A DNA stretch of 64,000 bases from Heterodera schachtii. Lineage: Eukaryota > Nematoda > Chromadorea > Rhabditida > Heteroderidae. Location of the stretch: NCBI GenBank assembly GCA_023374025.1, contig SIJG01000003.1, positions 3,898,873 through 3,962,872 on the forward strand, in the 5' to 3' direction. The notes below the pieces were generated by a model, which did not search any database, was not told where the DNA came from, and worked only from the letters and a program-made list of their open reading frames with translations. The position numbers and the translations under genes were made by a program. Below are positions 58,452 to 64,000 of the stretch, piece after piece; the stretch's first letter is position 1, and every line of letters begins with the position of its first letter.

Positions 58452-58700
58452 CTTTTCGATTTTGGGGCCTAGATTTGAATTTAAAAAACATCAAAGAACG
58501 CGCAGAATTGCAAAAAACTACGGGCCAAAATTTTATTGGGGGCATAAATGCCACAATTTGAGCTAAGATTTTTTCAAGTGAACATGCGCCATCTTTTTTT
58601 TTTGCATCTTAGCGCCAGAGGAACTCGCACAAAATTCTGCTCGTCCTTTGTTGTTTAAAAAAAAAAAATTCATATCTAGGCCCCAAAACCGAAAAGTACC
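58452..58700. mobile_element. Short MITE with about 32-bp inverted ends
   Basis: Ends GGTACTTTTCGATTTTGGGG and its near complement (two differences over 32 bases), exact 8-bp duplication TATTTTTA (58444-58451, 58701-58708). No ORF. Confidence 0.88.
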
Positions 58701-58803
58701 TATTTTTATTTCTTTTTTTTATTCTCTGTCATTTATTCAACAGAAACATTTCTTTAAAGGAAATTTAAAATCTAACCTTGTTTTAGAGGTATTAAACTCA
58801 AAA

Positions 58804-59571
58804 ATGTCAATTTCAACCAATTCAATAAATTGTGGAGATGATTTCACACCAGCAGAAAATGGGGGTAAAGGAAATGGGAGAAAAATTTAAAATTTAAATT
58901 TTGAATATGAAATTAAATTAAATTATTTTAAAATTAAAGATTTAATTTATTTAAATTTTAGAAGTGAATGGCGATGCAATTAGTTTGGACAACGATGGAC
59001 AATTTGATGGGAACAGTGAATCGATCACTGATCTGTTTAAGGTGGGCGAAAGAAAAACAGAAACAATTGTGATAAAAATTGAATTTATGTGGAACAAAAA
59101 AGATTTTATTAATTAAAATTCCAGGAATTCCGTGAAAAGTTTGCCAGAATGGAAATGGAATTGAAAATGGACAAATTGGAACTGGAAAATGTGAGTTTTG
59201 CTATAAAAAATTATTCGAATAAAAATATCTGTAAAAAAATAAAGAAATTTTTAAAATTATTTTTAGAAGCTACTTGAACAAAAGTTAAAGCATCAGGAAC
59301 TGATTGGCAAACAGAAGGCATTGGAGGAAAAAGAGGCCAAAATTGAACAGAAAAAGGAGAAAAATGGTAAAAAAAAAATAATAAAAGGAATTAGTAAAAT
59401 TATTTTATGGAATTATTTATTTGAATAATTCGGTAAAATTAATGAATTTACGTTTTTTATTAAAATTTTACAAATTTTTAAGCATTGGGCGACCAATCCA
59501 CACATTCGGAAAATGACCAAAAGAAAATTTTGAAACGCATCGGCGAATTGGAGAAGCAGCAGAAGCAAATG
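58804..59571 (+). CDS. SPRY-family gene G, 5' coiled-coil exons only
   Basis: Exons: 58804-58864 (MSISTNSINCGDDFTPAE), 58962-59041 (EVNGDAISLDNDGQFDG), 59125-59190 (EFREKFARMEMELKMDK), 59267-59366 (KLLEQKLKHQELIGKQ) and 59483-59571 (ALGDQSTHSENDQKK ILKRIGELEK). Phases 1, 0, 0, 1, 0 are consistent and the splice sites are GT-AG. The exon 5 to 3' end phase (0) is exactly what a SPRY exon would need, but no SPRY exon follows; after 59571 an in-frame stop occurs within a few codons (VKNKQ stop) if the intron is retained. The CDK11 gene begins 0.4-0.5 kb downstream. Either a truncated member or a short acidic/coiled-coil protein of about 137 residues. Confidence 0.6.
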
Positions 59572-59953
59572 GTGAAGAACAAACAATGAATTGAAGGGAT
59601 GAAAAATTATTAAATTTTAAAATTAAAATTAATAAGGAAATTTGTAAAATTTAGAAAAATAAACCCCTAAGTCCGGGACCGCGAAAAAACCCGGGACCGG
59701 GACCAACCGGGACTTTTCCCAAGTGAAATTTTTTTTTGAAAAAAATTGAAAATTTAAGTGCACTTTGTTACGAAAATTGCCAATATTCAAAAATGTACCC
59801 ATACAATTTTGTATTTACGTTTTGGGGGACGAGTTCGAGGAAAATTTTTAAAAATTTTGTTTTCAGGGGGGTTCTTGGAATTTTCTGAGTCCCAAAATTC
59901 TGTATTTTTAAAATAAATTTACAATCTTTTATTGACTTTGTGTACCCAAAATA

Positions 59954-62900
59954 ATGCTGCCCGTGCTTTGTGAATTTGCTGGCATTTTTTTAATTTTGCC
60001 CTGCGACTCCAAAACAGTAAAGTACCGAAATTTCATTTTCAAAATAAAAAATTACTTTTTGCAGCTATCCCCTGAAATGCTCAGCCAAAAGGAGGACAAA
60101 TATCTGCGCCGTTTGGTGTCCATGCTGCCCGTCTATTACCCGGGCATTTCCGGGTGCCGAAGTGTGGCCGAGTATGAGTGCTTGAACAAAATTTCGGAAG
60201 GCACTTTTGGCGTTGTGTACCGGGCGCAGAACAAACGGACGGGTGGGTATGACCACCATATTTTTTTGGTGTCCCAATTTTAAATTTATATGAAAATTCA
60301 TAACTAAAAATAGGGCATTATTTTTTTAGTCCGTTTTTTGCCCAATTTTTCAAAAAAAAATCAGGGAGGTGGGAAATTGCTTTGCTAACTTTTGTCAGCG
60401 AATTTGGCAATGGTGTGGAACAGGGATGTTGCAAGTTTCGCCTTTCGCTATTTCGCCTTTTTTGGGCCTTTCGCTTTCGCCTTTTCGTTTTCGCTTTTTG
60501 GCTGAAAAGCGAAATAAAAGTACACCCCTAAAGATTGGGACTTTGACATTACTTTCTTTCATGAGTTCGATACCGGTTTACTGTCTTTTTTTAATTTATT
60601 ATTTTTTTTACTTTTAAAATTGGCTTGGCATCGCCAGGCCCAAAAATTTGTAAATCTTATTTAAAGAACTCTCTCAAAATCTCATAAATTTATCATTTCT
60701 TAGACAAAATCTGTTAACAGATCCATCAAAGTTTTCAAAAATTTTCCCGGCGGCGCCTATCGGCACCGCCGGACCCCCTTCTTTACCAAAAGTTTTTTGG
60801 AAAAAGCGCGCCGAAAAAATAATGTGAAAAGAAAATATGAATTTGTAATTAAATTCGTTTAGTCTAAAAAGATTAATTGTTTGAAATAACTGAAGAAAAT
60901 TTGTTTGAGAATTTTCATTAATTTAATTTAGCTTTTTAGATTTTATAAAATAAATAGCAAAGTAAAAATTTAATTTTTTTACTATTTTCATTTGAAATTA
61001 AATTTTGAATTAATTTTTTAATTTTTAAAATTTCCCAGTTGGTCCCGTTCCCCATTCCGGCCAAAAACCGAGGTCCCGGTCCGGGCTTTTCAGGTCCCGG
61101 TCCAGGTTTTGGCAAAATTTCCCGGTCCCGTACAACTCTAATAAAATAGAAAGCTTTTTGACTATATGGCATAAGAAAAAAAAAACATTAAAAGATGAAT
61201 TTTTTGAGTCTTATAAATTCATCTAATTTTTGGAAAAAAATTTCGCCTTTTCTCTTTTTCGCTTTTTTGGGGCATTTCGCTTTCGCCTTTTCGCTTTTTA
61301 TTTTGGTTTCGCTTTTCGCTTTTTATTTTTGTCTTTGCAACATCCCTGGTGTGGAATTGTGGTCCCGACGGAAAAAAATCGTAGAGTTAATAAAACCAAT
61401 TTTTCTGGGGTAAAAAAATGCGCTGATCATTAATCTGAACTCAGCTTTTGAAAAATCATTGCTTTTATCTATGATTTTCATCAAGTACTTGTTTTTTTTT
61501 TAATTTTTTAATTTTCTTTGAGTGTTTCCTTTCCAATGATTTTAGGGTAAAAAAATGCGCTGATCATTAATCTGAACTCAGATTTTGCTAAATCCATCAT
61601 TTTGTCTATGATTTTTAACCAATCAGCATGAAAAACAAGCCGCAGCCAAGCGGACTCGAACCCCAGACACCCCCCCCCCCCCTCAAGGCCTTTCAACACT
61701 CGACGTAAACAAAAAGACTCGACGTCATGTTTTTAGTATTTTTATTGTAAAGTCAGGGGTGGCTCGATTATCCATTCCGATTCCGCCTCAATGTATGTCA
61801 ATCTGCGCGCAAACCCGCCCTGCAGCCACATAGTCAATATCTCAACCGTGCCAATGCCGACTTATCAGCATATATGGGTTAACCATACGGAAAACTTTAT
61901 CGATCCCACGACGGGTGCTTGCACAAATATGGTGGAGGGATTTCGGAAAAACGCAAAACAAAAAAACAAGGCAATGAGCGTGACATCGGCTGAACTTTTG
62001 CCGGGTTATTTGGATGAGTTCCAATGGCGGCAGCTCTATGGAAAGAAAACTGCTGAAGTGTTCAATAATATTTTGGCGCAAATTGGCATTTTTACCCTGT
62101 TAACGATTAGAATTTGTTGTATTTCAACGAATAAAAAAAATTTGTCCTTGAGGGGAGGGGGTGTCTGGGGTTCGAGTCCGCTTGGCTGCGGCTTGTTTTT
62201 CATGCTGATTGGTTAAAAATCATTGACAAAATGATGGATTTAGCAAAATCTGAGTTCAGATTAATGATCAGCGCATTTTTTTACCCTAAAATCATTGGAA
62301 AGGAAACACTCAAAGAAAATTAAAAAATTAAAAAAAAAACAAGTACTTGATGAAAATCATAGATAAAAGCAATGATTTTTCAAAAGCTGAGTTCAGATTA
62401 ATGATCAGCGCATTTTTTTACCCCAGAAAAATTGGTTTTATTAACTCTACGATTTTTTTCCATCGGGACCACAATTCCACACCATTGCCGCGAATTTTAC
62501 ACCAAAACCTGGGATCAATTTTTTGTTTATATAACTTAACAATAGGTTGAGTTTTAAAATTATCAAATGACACATTAAAATTTTTTGGTATTTGGCCTCG
62601 CTTAGGCGTGTAGCAAAAACCAAAAAAAAAAAAAATTTTAGATGAAATTGTGGCGTTGAAACGACTTAAAATTGAGAAGGTGCACAAGGGCTTTCCGATC
62701 ACATCGCTGCGCGAATTCAACATGTTACTTAAGTGTGGAGCGCATCCAAACATTGTCAATGTTCGGGTGAGCACCCTTTGGGGGGGGGGGTAGGATATTT
62801 AAAAAACATTTTTTTTGTCAAAATTGCAGGAAGTTGTGGTTGGCTCGAGCATGGACAAAATTTACTTGGTAATGGATTTTGTGGAGCACGATGTGAAGGC

Positions 62901-64000
62901 ATTGATTGAGCTGATGAAATCGCGGAACAAAAAATGGACAATTCGTGCGTTTTTTAAGATTTTTTTTTCCAAAAAAAAAATTGGTAAGATTTTACCAAAA
63001 ATTTTATACAAATTTTTTTTGTTTAAAGCGCAAGTCAAAACGCTTCTTCGCCAGCTGATTGCCGGTGTTTTGTACATGCATGACCAGTACGTGATCCATC
63101 GCGACTTGAAGACGTCCAACCTGTTGTTGTCCCACCAAGGAATATTAAAGGTTGGTTGGCTCTATCGCTTTTTTTGAGAATTGACTATGAAAATTTCTAA
63201 AAATTCCAAAAATATAATTTACATATTTCGGATTTTTTTTTTCTAAAAAATAAGAAGAGGGCAAATACTTCAGAATTTTCTTATTGAAACTTTGAAAACA
63301 ATCTAATTATTTTTTTAGATTGGTGATTTTGGGCTGGCCCGTGAGTTTGGCGATCCGATCAAGCCGTACACGCCGGTGGTTGTCACGCTGTGGTACCGTG
63401 CGCCTGAACTGCTGCTGGGCACAAAGGTATGACTTTTTTGGGCCGAGAGATTACAAAAAATTAAAAAAAAGATTATTTTTCTTGACGAGTGTCAAAGCGT
63501 TGTAACGGACCAACTGAATTCTTGGCCACCCAATAATACAAAACTATCAAAAATTTGTTTTTTATTTTTTTTTGAAATTTCGAAATTCCACTTAAACGAG
63601 TCAAATGAGCACGAGGAATCTGGCCAAAAATTACTTTACATTACTAGTAATTAGTTTTTAATTGTTCAATTTATGCAGCTTTATACAACGCCTGTCGACT
63701 TGTGGTCGGTGGGGTGCATTTTTGCCGAGTTTCTGAAGCTTGAGCCGCTGTTTCCGGGCCGCACCGAAATTGATCAAATGCAGAAAATTTTTAAGGTATC
63801 TGTTTAAATATTGTCAAGTTTTGCTGGAAAATGAAATTCTACACTGAAAAAATTATCAAATTTATTTTAAATCCTCAAAAAAATATAAAAAAATTTTTTT
63901 AATTTGTCTGTCATTTTAGAATTTTTTTAGTCAAAAATAATATTTTACCAAAATAAATTGCACTTATTTTTTGTTGTTCAAAGGAAGTCGGCACACCCAA
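59954..64000 (+). CDS. cdk-11: CDK11/PITSLRE-type cyclin-dependent kinase (3' end outside window)
   Basis: Exons: possibly 59954-60016, then 60065-60242, 62642-62766, 62830-62944, 63029-63150, 63319-63426, 63679-63795 and 63984 onward. The kinase domain reads [17 protein letters not shown] (CDK11-specific lead-in), [14 protein letters not shown] (Gly loop), EIVALKRLK (catalytic Lys), [11 protein letters not shown] (the PITSLRE helix, final Ile replaced by Phe), [14 protein letters not shown] (catalytic loop), [13 protein letters not shown] (DFG), [18 protein letters not shown] (activation loop and APE) and [10 protein letters not shown]. All key residues are present. CDK11 acts in the nucleus in transcription, splicing and mitosis. 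The usual long charged N-terminus is not seen; the first exon (MLPVLCEF) is weakly supported. The second kinase intron (60243-62641) is swollen by nested transposons. Confidence 0.88.
60421..61348. mobile_element. hAT-type element, TTTCGCTTTCGCC subfamily, in a CDK11 intron
   Basis: Ends CAGGGATGTTGCAA and TTGCAACATCCCTG, exact 8-bp duplication GTGTGGAA (60413-60420, 61349-61356). Both sides are arrays of TTTCGCCTTTTCGC words. The interior has an AAGTACACCCCTAAAG phrase, one hairpin copy and a CCCGGTCCCGGTCC stretch (61040-61140). It is inserted into the left arm of the palindromic element around it. Confidence 0.92.
60749..60770. repeat. GC-rich hairpin module, copy j
   Basis: GGCGGCGCC-TATC-GGCACCGCC in reverse orientation, inside the element 60421-61348. 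Confidence 0.8.
61791..62216 (+). pseudogene. ISXO2-like (Merlin/IS1595) transposase C-terminal fragment
   Basis: The frame contains [31 protein letters not shown] and [15 protein letters not shown]. The H-x-x-VNH, F-DP-TGA-TN-x-(V/I)E and YLDEF-W-R pattern is the last third of the DDE catalytic domain of ISXO2-like/Merlin transposases (the conserved Glu is in MVEG). The N-terminal two thirds, with the two catalytic Asp, is missing and the segment before HIWVNH reads as different sequence. After about 62085 the frame runs into the repeat arm. Non-functional on its own. Confidence 0.7.

Larger units (their letters stand above)
60400..62495. mobile_element. Palindromic Merlin/IS1595-like element (arms split by a hAT insertion)
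   Basis: About 335-base arms are inverse copies: left from about 60402 (GGCAATGGTGTGGAA), interrupted by 60421-61356, continuing 61357-61690; right 62150-62495 in reverse (TTCCACACCATTGCC). Shared motifs include GTGGAATTGTGGTCCCGA, GGTAAAAAAATGCGCTGATC (present twice per arm) and CTGGGGTTCGAGTCCGC next to a C-run. The centre carries a transposase fragment (61791-62216). Outer ends and target duplication could not be fixed. Confidence 0.65.

Noticed and set aside
35685..62790. Many G or C homopolymers as G-quadruplex regulatory sites
   Set aside because: They sit mostly in or next to transposon-derived repeats, and long single-base runs are also prone to sequencing error; no gene promoter is placed to use them.
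1..64000. CRISPR array, operon or prophage structures
   Set aside because: No regularly spaced direct repeats with unique spacers and no bacterial gene organisation; the introns and tRNA type are eukaryotic.

Overview
The window looks like nuclear DNA of a nematode: AT-rich, with short exons of roughly 25-240 bases, introns ending in TTTCAG or TTTTAG, and no operon-like bacterial structure. A local expansion of SPRY-domain genes and F-box-like genes, together with very heavy DNA-transposon invasion, resembles plant-parasitic tylenchids, most likely a cyst nematode (Globodera/Heterodera type). That placement is inference from family composition; no species can be read from the sequence.

Layout: (1) 0.7-3.4 kb, minus strand, a poorly resolved gene beginning with a clear signal-peptide exon. 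(2) 4.0-14.2 kb, a duplicated cluster: the 3' end of an SLC22-type transporter, SPRY pseudogenes, a full coiled-coil/SPRY gene (A, 8034-11739), a shared flank and one GPCR-like exon. (3) 14-25 kb, gene-poor and full of hAT-type elements with 8-bp target duplications, one tRNA-Pro(CGG) at 22133-22203, and a segmental duplication repeated at 31 kb. (4) 25-34.4 kb, three or four copies of an F-box-like gene: one intact (33098-34412, minus), one frameshifted (26372-27716), one decayed (29646-30560) and an exon fragment. (5) 35-39 kb, one possible hypothetical gene and repeats. (6) 39-56 kb, a second duplicated cluster largely in inverted orientation to the first: SPRY gene A' (41380-44732, minus, intact), SPRY 5' fragment D, SPRY gene F (49752-51579, plus), SPRY pseudogenes and a longer copy of the SLC22 transporter (53648-56263, minus). 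(7) 56-64 kb, foldback elements, a truncated SPRY-family 5' end (G), and a CDK11/PITSLRE kinase gene running off the right edge; one of its introns carries a hAT element nested in the arm of a palindromic Merlin/IS1595-like element.

The SPRY genes share one architecture: an N-terminal exon, several coiled-coil exons with mutually compatible phase-1 boundaries (several with apparent GC-AG donors), then four exons encoding the SPRY domain. Exon compatibility seems to have allowed shuffling: gene A reads as a chimera of an A'-like 5' half and an F-like 3' half, with the switch in an intronic T-run near 9.84 kb.

The most unusual signal is in the mobile DNA. At least a dozen elements have inspectable ends and 8-bp target duplications. 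One group starts TAGGG or CAGGG, and each subfamily has its own low-complexity subterminal word array, yet many share internal modules: a phrase close to AAATACACCCCTAAGA and a GC-rich hairpin with a 9-bp stem and a 4-base loop (about ten copies). One member keeps a BED zinc-finger remnant of a hAT transposase.
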